Of a stretch of DNA of 64,000 nt, positions 37,501-47,275 are shown piece by piece. Both the position numbers and the translations under genes were made by a program. Each line of letters opens with the position of its first letter. Position 1 is the first letter of the stretch. The notes beneath the pieces are model-generated. The model was given only the letters and a program-made list of their open reading frames with translations. It was not told the DNA's origin and searched no databases. This DNA comes from Lycocorax pyrrhopterus obiensis (Eukaryota > Chordata > Aves > Passeriformes > Paradisaeidae), in the NCBI GenBank assembly GCA_014706295.1, contig JACSVZ010000037.1, positions 4,464,001 through 4,528,000 of the forward strand. Direction: 5' to 3'.

Positions 37501-40500
37501 AAACACTAAAAATACTCTTTGTTCATCAGACTGAACTATCGCTGGATTCTCCACAAAACTTTAAATTCAATTCCTGACAGCTTTCAAAGAATGGAAATTA
37601 TAACCTTGTGCCATTTGACACTCATTTGCCTGTAAAGCACTGAATTTTATGGTACAATGTCTTTTACTCAGTGTATAATTCTACTTATTTTGAAGTATAT
37701 TGCGTAGATTAAAATCTAACAGCTTCACAAGTCATACTCTGCTTTTGTGTAGTTCTTTTGGCTCTGCCCCACTGAACAAGAAACTAACTTTTAACCCAAA
37801 TACTATCTTCTCCTTCCCTGTTTGTTTTTTATTTTAAGGTCAATTCTGGAAAAAGAAGGACCAAGGTCACTCTTCCGAGGGCTGGGTCCAAACTTGGTTG
37901 GAGTTGCACCATCAAGGTAAATAGTTAAACTCTTGCTAAAAGACACATTTAAAGTGCCAACACAAATGTTACAGTGCATTTGTGATTCAAAATAATAGGC
38001 CATGAAGTTATCTCATCTGTAAACTGAGATTTGTGCCTGTATTCTGCTCACTGTACACACCAAGAAATACCGATAAAAATCTGGTTTACGCTTTTTAACA
38101 CTGGAAGGTGCAGAGTAAATAAGACACTTAAATGCCAAGTATACTTAAGTTCCAAGTCATTGCAAGAACCACTTCTGTGCTTGAAAAGGAAGAGGTAGTG
38201 CTGAAAAGTCTGTAGGGTTAATAATTGCGTTATTTTAATGTCCTGCTTCCTTGAACACATACCAGTGCCTGCTTAGCAGTGAGTGGGAGCTGCATGCAAC
38301 GGGAGAGGAGCAGCTCTCTGGGCCTTGCTTGCCTAAATTCTTCTCAAATGAAAAACTGCAGCTTAGGGGGAAGGAGTCTCATTGCTGCTGCACAACCCCA
38401 AAAGGGGTGTGTGTCCCTCTTTTAGCAGCAACAAAGTTTGTTTGCATTTGGAAGTCTTACAACACCTAAATGGTCTCTCCCTGTGACTGTCCCGTTCTTG
38501 GCAGGGCTGAAGATCTTTCTGTCTAGGAAATGATAAAACTTGTTAGCAGTTGAGATATTGGCAGATGTTCTCTGCCAGAAACTGAATCAGTTAGAAAGGA
38601 ACCTGAAGAGTGATGAACTCCCTCTCTGGCCTCTTGCCTAGTAGGTGGGATGTCCCCCCCAGCAGCAGGGAATCCTGTTTCCGTATGGGTAACCTTTGCA
38701 GCAGGGCTCTGAATCCAGGACTCTGCTTTTCCGTGCAACTCACTCATGCTGTCTGTTGTGTTCCTTCAGATTCTTCCACAAGGTATTTCATGGAAATTCT
38801 CAGATTGTAGCCACCACTATCCACCTTTTTCTAGCAGTTCACTTCAGGGAGCTGCGAGCTGAACGTACTTGGTTCAGACAGCTCCTTACTCAGCAGGTTG
38901 ACTGCTGTAGATCAGCTCAGCTTCCTCCATTCCTGTGCATTTTGTAGGGGTTTGAGCTGTATAAAACTTGAGTTTCAGTCTTATAGCAGGAATTGCTAAT
39001 GCAGTTAGAGTGCTGAACAAATGTATGGAAAACATGGGCTCCGGGTGGGAAAGCAACATTCCCAAAGTGTGTATAATGCCAGTGCAGGGGTAGATATCCG
39101 ATCTAACTTGCTTTGTCTGCAGGACCATGCTGCCTCCCGTAGCAAAATATTCCTACCCTGTGGGTGTCAAGTCAAACTGTGGCACTGTAGTGTAAGGGAA
39201 GAAAGAAAACAAAAAGCCCTATGTCCTTGTAGATGGAAATAGTCATGTGGAGGCCTCTTCAGAGAAAGTTTTGATTTTCAGGGGCAGGGCGAAGAATAGT
39301 AATTGTCTAATTTGGCATTGTCTGTATTACATTGCTTTTCTTCTTTTTTTCCCCCACAGAGCTGTCTATTTTGCATGCTACTCCAAAGCCAAAGAGCAGT
39401 TTAACAGCATGTTTGTGCCCAACAGCAACATTGTGCACGTCTGTTCTGCAGGTTCTGCAGGTAAGTGTTCGTGATTCCTCCTCCCCATGGTCTGCAGCAC
39501 TGGCCCAGTGTGCAGCCAGAGCAGGCAGTGTGTGCACTGGTACCTGAGATGGTGGCTCTGAGTACCTGAAAGGCACTTTTGTACCTGAAAGGATTTATGC
39601 CAAGCTGTTGTTGCTACAGGACTTCTTCCAACTCTCTCAGTAGTTGGGAAATAATTAGAATGGCTCATAGGGCAGGGACTGGGCTGCCTGTCTGTGCAGG
39701 ACCTGGGCTAACACACCAGTCCTGGTTGATATCTCTGGTTAATTGTGGTTTATAAACAAGAACAGAAGCCAGTGGTGGCAGGTGCTGAATATGTGCACTT
39801 AATCTGAGTGGTACATGCCAAAAACCAGGAGTTTGCTAGCTCCTGTCTGGCCTTGTCTACAGTGGAACTGTTTTTCTGTTCAGCACGGAAATATTTCTAG
39901 ATTGTTGTTTATTAATTTGGGATATTTTTTCCAACTGCAATGCTCTGGTCATGTCTCTTAATGCAAGGAAAAAATATTAGTGAACACCATTAAACTTCTG
40001 ATACTGCTTTTGCCAAATTGTTTCAGGATGTTGTATTTTTCCTACCAGGCTGGGAAAAATAGTTTGTTCTTGTAGGAAAAATACTGCAGAAGAGCTCCCC
40101 TAATTCAATCATCAGTCACCAGAGTGGTCACTAAAAATAATCGTTCGCAAAGTAAGCCCTTAATTAGGGGTGAGTTCTGTTAATGAGCGGCTCAATGGCA
40201 CCACCTACAGCCCTGGGGAACACGAGTCCAGTTCAGGTTTGTGTCTCCACGGGTTTCCTTTGAGCTGCAATTCCAAAACCCGTCAGTAAGGAAGGTATCT
40301 TGTCTGCAACAGCCTTTAGGAACATGACACACCTATTAAAATAGGTGCAAAAAGGAAGAATCCATGGATTGATGCCTCCTGAATTTTAAAATGAAGTTGG
40401 AAGCTGTGCACCTGTGTGGCTTTTGACACCTCTGGCTAGAGCTGGTGATAGAACTGTCTCACTGCACAGGGAGTAAGGTTCATACAATGGCCTGGATTCA

Positions 40501-42980
40501 GCTGTACTTCTGGTCTTGTTGTCTTCAGCCTTTATCACAAATTCCCTGATGAACCCTATATGGATGGTGAAAACGAGAATGCAGCTGGAACGGAAGTAAG
40601 TAACTGGGAGGGGATAATGGATGCCACTGAGTGGCTATGGGAGCCTCTGGAAAACTGAACTGTTGTGGTTTTACTTATGCCTCTTTGTACTTTGATAGAT
40701 CATGCCCAGTTTTTCCCTGACTCTCAGTTCCACCTTTCAAGCCACCATGATTCCACGTAGTCAGACTAAAGGTTCAGTTTCTGTGTGTCTTACTTCAGTT
40801 TGATGCACAGAAACTATTGAGAAGGATGTGGGAGTTGCCTTAAGTGCTGGGTTAGGTTCAGCCTCTGGTTTCACTGTAAATCTGTAGTTTAGCATAGCAT
40901 TGTTTTTCTCTCTGCTGCTTACCGAATCCTCTGTAGTTCTGGGGTTGATGATGAGGATAAATGTATTGAGGACTGAATAGAAGCTATGGAAGGGTCATGA
41001 GAGCTCATGTGGGAGGCTGAGCATGAGGGTGGAGTCTGTGTCCCTTTTGGCAGCATCACCTGTACTGATCCCAGATCCCAGATCAGACAGGTGTGGTACT
41101 CAGGTAGCTGTAACAGAAGGGGTGCTGGCTTTAAATTGTGATGAAGACACAGCAGTTTATTTCATAAAACTTTGTAGAGGCCATAAGAATCTGCTGCAGT
41201 GGTTTAACATTCTTTTGCCTCCTTCACCATTGTGTTCCTGTTAACCACACCTCCTGAGGGCAGAGGGAATTTGACAGCAATCTCTTTCAGTTGAATGATT
41301 CACAGTCACTGGTGGATATCAAAGCAATAAGGGACTCTGCTAATAATGTGACTGCTGAGAATGGAAGTTCCTTCCTGCAAGGACATGCTAGGTCAGATAA
41401 AAAGGATCTTATAAGGCACAACAACTTTATAAATAATTTATAAGACTTAATTCCAGCACTTTGCAGGGTGGCACCTTTGAACTGAGTGCTGCCTCTTAAA
41501 ATGAAAGATCATTTCTCATGCAGCACACTTCTGTCTCTTGGCCTGCTGAAGATGGCTTTAAATGGAATCACCAGTTTGACACAAAGCAGTGTCTCTTCAG
41601 TGCTTATTGTCTTTTAATGCCTTGGTGTGAACTGTGACAGACTAGATTGAACTTGAGCTGAAGGAATTATGAGTATATATTAGTGAAGTAGCAAAGCCAA
41701 GTGTGCACTCTTAGCATCATAGTCCTGCTCTGTGCAGCTTTCGTAGGAGAATTTTGGAGTAAAACTTAGAGAACCATTTCTGTAGTTACAAAAACTATTG
41801 AAAGCCATAAGGGTTTTTTTTTAATATTAATTCTTTTTCCTGGCTCATGATATGCTCTGTTCTGTTTGTTTTTTAGAGTGAGGGGCTCCAAACCAATGAA
41901 TGCTTTGCAGTGTGCTAGATATGTTTACCAGACAGAAGGTATCCGTGGTTTCTATAGGGGCCTGACTGCCTCCTATGCAGGGATTTCTGAGACCATTATC
42001 TGCTTTGCTATTTATGAAAGTTTAAAAAAGCACTTAAAGGAAGTCCAACTGCCCCCTTCTTCTAACGGGACCGAAAGGAACTCGACAAGCTTCTTTGGAC
42101 TGATGGTTGCTGCTGCTGTTTCCAAGGGCTGTGCCTCTTGTATTGCCTATCCTCATGGTATGTTAACCCTTCCATTTATGAGTGCAGTGCAACAGCTGTT
42201 GCCTGGAATCCAAGACAAATGATGGGCCTAGGGCTGTAAAACTCTTAGTTGTTCGAAGGGCCAAATGCACATTGCTTTGGCTTCTACACTGACATTTTCA
42301 ATATTGGTCCCACTATTCCTAGTTAGACATGTGATTGGTGGTTGGGACTTGCTAGTTTAAAAACAACTCAAAAGCCACCAAAAAACTGATTGCCTAACAT
42401 TGCTGTTCTCACTAGTAGCCTCAGCTGGGTAAGTACCCACAGCCTTTGGGATTCTGTGATCAGGTCGTGGGAAGCACTTGTGGACTGAATGATGTGGTTG
42501 TGTGGAAAGAGCAGCATTGATTATGTGAGCATCAGTAAAACATTTAGGTCTGCAGTAGCTTCAATGAGCAAATCATTCATTTATTCCACAGGAAAGAGAA
42601 CTCCTCTTTAACTCTTCCTCTTGCCTGAAGGGCAGTGTCCAGGGTTCCATGGCTGGAAGTACTGGGTGGCAGCTGGTACAGAAGGTTTTCATGTCCCTGG
42701 GGTTTGCGCACAGGAACTTTCCTGGTACTGGCACGTTTCTCCTTGGTAACTCTGGGCTCTGGTTCCCTGTTGTGCAGAGGTCATCCGGACACGGCTGCGA
42801 GAGGAAGGCACCAAGTACAAGACTTTCATCCAGACAGCTCAGCTGGTGGCACGGGAAGAGGGGTACCTGGCCTTCTACAGAGGACTCTTTGCCCAGCTCA
42901 TCCGGCAGATACCAAACACAGCCATTGTCTTGTCCACCTACGAGTTAATTGTGTATCTCTTAGAAGACCACGCAAAGTAG
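31476..42980 (+). CDS. SLC25A33: SLC25A33, mitochondrial pyrimidine nucleotide carrier (PNC1), complete, 7 coding exons
   Basis: Coding exons: 31476-31525, 35386-35565, 37839-37916, 39360-39460, 40529-40595, 41877-42157, 42778-42980. They sum to 960 bases, 319 aa plus stop; human PNC1 has 321 aa as I recall. All introns are GT-AG and the frame holds across every junction (phases 2,2,2,1,2,1). The start has an ideal Kozak context (CCGCCATGGC). The three mitochondrial-carrier repeats show [10 protein letters not shown] (residues 29-38), [10 protein letters not shown] (146-155) and [10 protein letters not shown] (251-260). In the second, tryptophan replaces the usual acidic residue, a mark of the pyrimidine/folate/NAD carrier subgroup. 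Known role: exchange of UTP, TTP and other pyrimidine nucleotides across the inner mitochondrial membrane for mtDNA and RNA synthesis; in mammals it is induced by insulin/IGF-mTOR signalling. The paralogue SLC25A36 is less likely, given motifs such as [20 protein letters not shown] and the gene order. Confidence 0.96.
31526..35385 (+). other. SLC25A33: SLC25A33 intron 1
   Basis: GT-AG intron of 3860 bases. The first 330 bases belong to the CpG island; the rest is A/T-rich with no repeat that I could name. No internal gene seen. Confidence 0.85.
35386..35565 (+). CDS. SLC25A33: SLC25A33 exon 2
   Basis: Begins after TTTGCAG and ends before GTGAGT. It encodes the first transmembrane helix ([12 protein letters not shown]), the first signature [10 protein letters not shown] and the matrix loop through GLFSVLK. 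In family terms this is the first half of carrier repeat 1, including the salt-bridge lysine. Confidence 0.95.
35566..37838 (+). other. SLC25A33: SLC25A33 intron 2
   Basis: GT-AG intron of 2273 bases. It contains a perfect 8-bp-arm palindrome at 37452-37469, listed separately. No other feature recognised. Confidence 0.85.
37452..37469. repeat. Perfect short palindrome in intron 2
   Basis: ccgtacag-aa-ctgtacgg: 8-bp arms around a 2-base centre. It resembles a steroid-receptor style inverted site, but the spacing is 4 rather than 3 between hexamers, so a receptor site is doubtful. Confidence 0.8.
37839..37916 (+). CDS. SLC25A33: SLC25A33 exon 3
   Basis: Follows TTTTAAG and ends before GTAAAT. 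Encodes [20 protein letters not shown] and GVAPS: the EG box ([11 protein letters not shown]) that closes carrier repeat 1. Confidence 0.95.
39360..39460 (+). CDS. SLC25A33: SLC25A33 exon 4
   Basis: Follows CCCCCACAG and ends before GTAAGT. Encodes [14 protein letters not shown] and [15 protein letters not shown]: the end of helix 2, the cytosolic-side linker and the start of carrier repeat 2. Confidence 0.95.
40529..40595 (+). CDS. SLC25A33: SLC25A33 exon 5
   Basis: Follows GTCTTCAG and ends before GTAAGT. Encodes [20 protein letters not shown] and the next two residues. It contains the divergent second carrier signature, with W148 where most carriers have D or E. Confidence 0.95.
41877..42157 (+). 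CDS. SLC25A33: SLC25A33 exon 6
   Basis: Follows GTTTTTTAG and ends before GTATGT. Encodes the rest of repeat 2 ([38 protein letters not shown]), helix 4 ([13 protein letters not shown]), the variable loop after it and helix 5 up to ASCIAYPH. It is the largest coding exon of the gene. Confidence 0.96.
42778..42980 (+). CDS. SLC25A33: SLC25A33 exon 7 (terminal)
   Basis: Follows TTGTGCAG. Encodes the third signature [10 protein letters not shown], the EG box [20 protein letters not shown], helix 6 ([18 protein letters not shown]) and the C-terminus HAK with TAG at 42978-42980. Confidence 0.96.
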
Positions 42981-43200
42981 CAGAGCCAAGGCTCCTGTTA
43001 CAGACTGAAGACCAATTTCTTCATTGAACAAATAGTCCTTTAAGAGACTGGTGCAGGTGGCAGTGCTGGTGGGAAAACTACAAGTCTGTGACCACCTGTG
43101 GATATTTCCTTTTGGACTCATGCTTTCTAAAAGGTCTCAAGTCATTAACGTTAATAGTTAATTATAATTTTTTTTAACTTGATGATAATTAAATTGCTAC

Positions 43201-43226
43201 TAAATTAAATTACATTATTTAATTTA
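43201..43226 (+). repeat. A/T hairpin in SLC25A33 3'UTR
   Basis: taaattaaat at 43201-43210 and its exact reverse complement atttaattta at 43217-43226, with a 6-base loop. The stem is all A-U and therefore weak. It sits in a longer A/T-rich tract. Confidence 0.8.
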
Positions 43227-43307
43227 ATTATATGTTTGTCCTTTTCCTTAAGCACAGCCATATGCGGTCAACCTCATACTATCAAGTGATTTCTTGGACT
43301 GATGTTC

Positions 43308-43324
43308 ATTAAAACCGTATTAAA
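43308..43324 (+). terminator. SLC25A33: Poly(A) signal candidates of SLC25A33 (ATTAAA x2)
   Basis: ATTAAA at 43308-43313 and 43319-43324, followed by T/G-containing sequence. ATTAAA is the commonest variant signal. They are 330-345 bases after the stop codon. Confidence 0.4.
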
Positions 43325-43345
43325 ACAGGAGAACTGGCTTGGACA

Positions 43346-46300
43346 TTTGAAACTGTCTTCTTACCACTGGGTCATATTGCTTGTGAGCACTGTAATAGCC
43401 TAAGTGCCCAAATAAGTTTGAGAGTAGTTCTGTTTTTTTCAAGGTACATCGTTCATTGCTGTGTGAACATCCTGGAGTGTTCAAGTAGGACAGACTTGTT
43501 TCTCTGTTTTGATGGTATGAACTATGCACACCAGCATCTCTTAGAAAAGCCATTTGCACTGGCAATATGATTGTGGGAGGCTTTTAGTAAGAATATAATT
43601 ACAGTTGTGTGTGCCCCTGTGCATTGGGGATACATGGTTACGGTACTGGGTATAAACACATCTGTCCTGACTTGGCTTTTAGGCCTTGCTTTTGTGCAGG
43701 TCTGAGAGCATAAAGACAGTCAGGGACGGTGGCCTGGCTGCCCTGTGGAAATTCCATGAGATAGAGATTTTCAACAGTTCTTACGATACAATTCTTGCCT
43801 TTGAGATTAGTTCTTTCAAAAACATTAGAATATGCTTTCATTTAATAGTCTTCACCCCACTTGTATTGCAGCAGCACCTTGTGATTAAAATATGGCATAT
43901 GAATTATTAGTGATAGTGCAGGATAACACATTTTAGAACTCACATGTAGGCTGGTGCTTTGCTTTGGCCATGCTCTGCCCTTCTGTTCGTTCGTGTCATT
44001 TGCTTTGGCAGCTGAGACAAACACGGCAGCGTCTGAGCGCAGCTTCGGCCTCCCCTGCTAGAGACAACAACGAGCTCCTCATGATCTGAGCAGGTGCTGA
44101 GTCCTCGAGCATAAACAAGTGTTCATGGACAGCTTTGACTTCAGGGCCCGCTCGCAGCAGAGATGCTGTGTGGGCTTGAGGGGAGCATGGGAAGCATTAG
44201 CAAACAGCCTGGTAGTGAGTGGGGCTGTCTTTGATCAGGTGAGGTTTTCAGGCTGGGATTTTGTTGCAGAAATAGGATGGGCTGATAACTGGAGTCAAAC
44301 CTTCCCGTTTGTTCCCAGTAGACCCCAGCTGATGACTGGTACTTGAGGTCATGTTTGACATCAGTGTGATGTAGGAGCTTATGCAAAGAGAGTAGAATGT
44401 GTGTGCACCTCATTATGAGGCAAAACTGCAAAAAATAACTGATGTCTATTATGTCTTACTAGAAATAACTTATCACATTCCCCCTAAGCTAAAATAGGAA
44501 ACAGTTGAGTAAAAATTGACATGGCTTTTTTTATGGAGATGATGAGAGGCAAAAGCTTCAGTCTCTTTATAGGAGGCAAAACTGTCAAACGGTGTTTCTA
44601 TTTTTGAGAAATAGGACACTTGTGCTGCTACTCTGAAACACTTTCTGAGATTTGCTTTTCTAAATTAGCATTCCTCTGTACTTCCAGTGCACTAGCTCAC
44701 TTCTAAAATGTTAGTCACATGTGTAGACTGCTGATGTCTTCTGAGAATGAGGGGAGGGAACTCCAACCCTTTTGAGAAGTCTGGGACTCGGAAAGAGAGA
44801 AAGCAAGAGAAAGTGAACAAATTTTTGTTCTGCCTAAATCTGATGGAAAATCAGGAATTCTGCAGGATTTTTGGTTTTGTCCTTTAAGCTTTGCTACCAA
44901 TTCTGACAGAATTAGTCTTAATTTGATATGGGGTTAATAAGCTATACTGGGAGACAATAGAGTTTCTGAATTAGTATAATTAAATCCTTTTTCCCTCCTC
45001 TCTCTAATAGAATTTTTAAAATTCACTAACCCTTGATTCCTTAAACCCTGTAAAGAGTTACCATTTTTAGGTGACGCTCTGTGAGCAATCCCATTGATGT
45101 CACTGAGTATGGAATAAGCCTATTACCAGAGGGAAGAATTTGAAGTAGCTTTTTCCAAAACGATACCTGAATTTAAAAATAACCAACCTTTCTCTGCTTG
45201 TGAAAGTTAATCTAAAAGAATTTTTCATGGAAGGTAGGTAAAGGCTTCATTACTAGACCCCTTGTAGCTTAATTTTCAGTAAGATGATGAAACTACAGTG
45301 CTGTCTGAAGTGACCACAAAGATTCCATTAACTTTACCAGGACTGCGTCCCATTCATAAATGAACAGTTAAATGGAAACTACACACATACTGTTGCTGCA
45401 ATATTATGAGCTACTCATGTTGGTTAATTTAGTTTTGGAAGTATTTCTGAGCCGCTTGAGGATTTCCCAAGTCCTTACACTGTCAGACTTACTGCCTCCC
45501 TTTAGGTATCTTTGGTTGCCTTGATAGCCCTCAAAATATCTGCATTTGCTGGGAATTGTGTTCCATGCTTGTACTGTGATGGTGCCCCTTGCACAAGTTC
45601 CTCATTAGCTCCTCTAAGGAGGAAACTTTTAAACAATGCACCTCTGGTTGGACTGATACTACAGATAGAGCTGATAGGAAGGGAGGGACTTGCGTAGGAA
45701 AAACAGACCAGCTCTGCAGCACAGGTCCTGGAGGACACGCAGAAGGTCTCGGCGTGCCAAATGACTGGGTGGGTTGTTCTTCCTCCTTTCCCTATCATTT
45801 GGTCTCATAATACAATCCCTAAGTAATTGCACTAAACAATGGAAGAGAGGTGGAAAAATTATATGCCTTTTAAATTTAAGATGAAATATTCACTGTTACT
45901 CTGTAGAATTAATTTCCATGATTAAATCTGTACAGATGGAAACGGAACAGTGAAGAGCCCAACCATAGTTAAGCTTAAAAGTACAGCTTACTCCCAGTAC
46001 AAATATTTATCTATGAAGAGCTTTTCCATTTATGCCTTTTAAAAAACATGATATTGACATAACTTGAAACTCCCGAATTTTAAGCAATTTTATTGTGCTG
46101 AGAGGTTTTTCTTTTGTTTTAATCACAAAAACAGCTACACGAGGCTGGGTCAGTGTCATGTTTTGGAGAGATCTTAACCTCTTACTTTCATATAAAAGCA
46201 CGGCACGACTGTCAAACTACCACCTGTTTCCAGTTCTGTGAGAACAGCAGATGCCACCTCTGTGTGCTGAGGGATGAGAGCATAAACGGGGTTACTTTCC

Positions 46301-46459
46301 TTTCTAGGGGAGAACTCCTGGCCAATTGCCGGTTCTCTGCCTTTTTATAGACCCCCTGTTTCCAGTCTTGTTTGTGGTGGTGGGGGTGGATCTGCTGAGG
46401 GGTTTGAAGCCTTTTCCCCTTCCGAGCTGGGGCCTGCGAGGGGCCGTGGGGCAGAGGAG
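43346..46459. other. Spacer between SLC25A33 and TMEM201
   Basis: A/T-rich intergenic sequence or distal SLC25A33 3'UTR. No gene or nameable repeat found before the CR1 element. The small frames are random-looking. Confidence 0.5.
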
Positions 46460-46828
46460 CGGCCGAGGGCACTGGGATGTTCCACCTGGAGAGACTGAGG
46501 GACGCTCATCCCAGTCTGCAGCATCCTCCTGAGGGAAGAGGGGCAGGCACTGATCTCTGCTCGCTATGGGCAGTGACAGAGCCGAGGGAAGGGTATGAAT
46601 TTATGTCAGGGGAGGGTTAGGCGGGATATCAGGTTCTTCCCCCAGAGAGTGCTGGGCACTGCCCAGGCTCCCCAGGGAATGGGCACGGCCCCGAGGCTGC
46701 CAGAGCTCCAGGAGCGTTTGGACAGCGCTGCCAGGGATGCCCAGGGTGGGATTGTTGGGGTGTCTGTGATTGCCGGGGGTTGGACTGTGTCCCTTGTATG
46801 TCCCTTCCAGCTCAGGACATTCTGTGCA
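46460..46828 (+). mobile_element. CR1 LINE 3' end, songbird type, beside TMEM201 CpG island
   Basis: Collinear CR1 tail: 'ctggagagactgaggg', 'gcactgatctctgctcg', 'gtcaggggagggttagg', 'ggatatcaggttcttccccc', 'ctccccagggaatgggcacg', 'ctccaggagcgtttggacag', 'gggttggactgtgtcccttg' and 'cccttccagctcaggacatt' with 'ctgtg'. This CR1 subtype is abundant in passerine genomes, from general knowledge. The copy is 5'-truncated and has no reverse transcriptase frame. It ends within a few bases of the CpG-rich promoter sequence. Confidence 0.92.
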
Positions 46829-47053
46829 GTGCCCGGCTGCGGCGGCCGCCCTTCAGCGGGGCCTGTCCCTGTTGTCACACAGAACGCGCCGCCGTCTAAA
46901 TTTAGCAGAAGCGATGCCCTCCCGTTCTGCGCTGTGCGCGCCGGGCGCCGGGCCAGGCACGGCGGGCCAGGCACGACCTCCCCTGCCCGCCCCCGCACGG
47001 CCGGGGCAGCGCCGGGGCCCCGGGCCGCCCCCGCCGCCACGATCTCGGCCTTT

Positions 47054-47115
47054 GCGGCGCTGACTCACGGCGGCCCCGCCGCACGACTCCGGCCTTTCCG
47101 TGAGTCACGCGCCGC
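47054..47115. repeat. Inverted repeat with two AP-1 sites in TMEM201 promoter
   Basis: Left arm 47054-47070 (gcggcgctgactcacgg) and right arm 47098-47115 (ccgtgagtcacgcgccgc) are reverse complements except for one extra base in the right arm. The spacer is 27 bases. Each arm has an exact AP-1 heptamer: TGACTCA at 47061-47067 and TGAGTCA at 47101-47107. Confidence 0.85.
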
Positions 47116-47201
47116 CCCCGCGGGCCGAGGGGCGGGACGGGGGGCGGCCGCGCCCCTACAAAGCGGCACCGCCACCGCCGGGTCAGCGCGGCGGCAGCGG
47201 C

Positions 47202-47275
47202 ATGGACGGAGCCGGGCTGGGCGTCACCGCCTGCGCCGCGGCCGCGGGGCTGCTGCTCTACCGCATCGCGCGGAG
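47202..47275 (+). CDS. TMEM201: TMEM201 exon 1
   Basis: Encodes MDGAGLGVTACAAAAGLLLY and RIAR plus two bases. The ATG has G at -3 and G at +4, a good initiation context. Shorter at the N-terminus than the human protein, which begins with about a dozen further residues before the GLGVTACAA block. Donor GTACGG. Confidence 0.92.

Larger units (their letters stand above)
37917..42777 (+). other. SLC25A33: SLC25A33 introns 3-6 (with exons 4-6 between)
   Basis: Introns at 37917-39359, 39461-40528, 40596-41876 and 42158-42777, all GT-AG. They look like ordinary single-copy sequence; I recognise no transposon, RNA gene or alternative coding exon in them. Confidence 0.8.
42981..43345 (+). other. SLC25A33: SLC25A33 3'UTR (proximal, end uncertain)
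   Basis: Begins after the TAG and includes an A/T-only-like tract (about 43145-43235) that holds a perfect inverted repeat. The nearest poly(A)-type signals are two ATTAAA hexamers at 43308 and 43319. No AATAAA was noticed nearby, so the transcript could run further. Confidence 0.45.
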
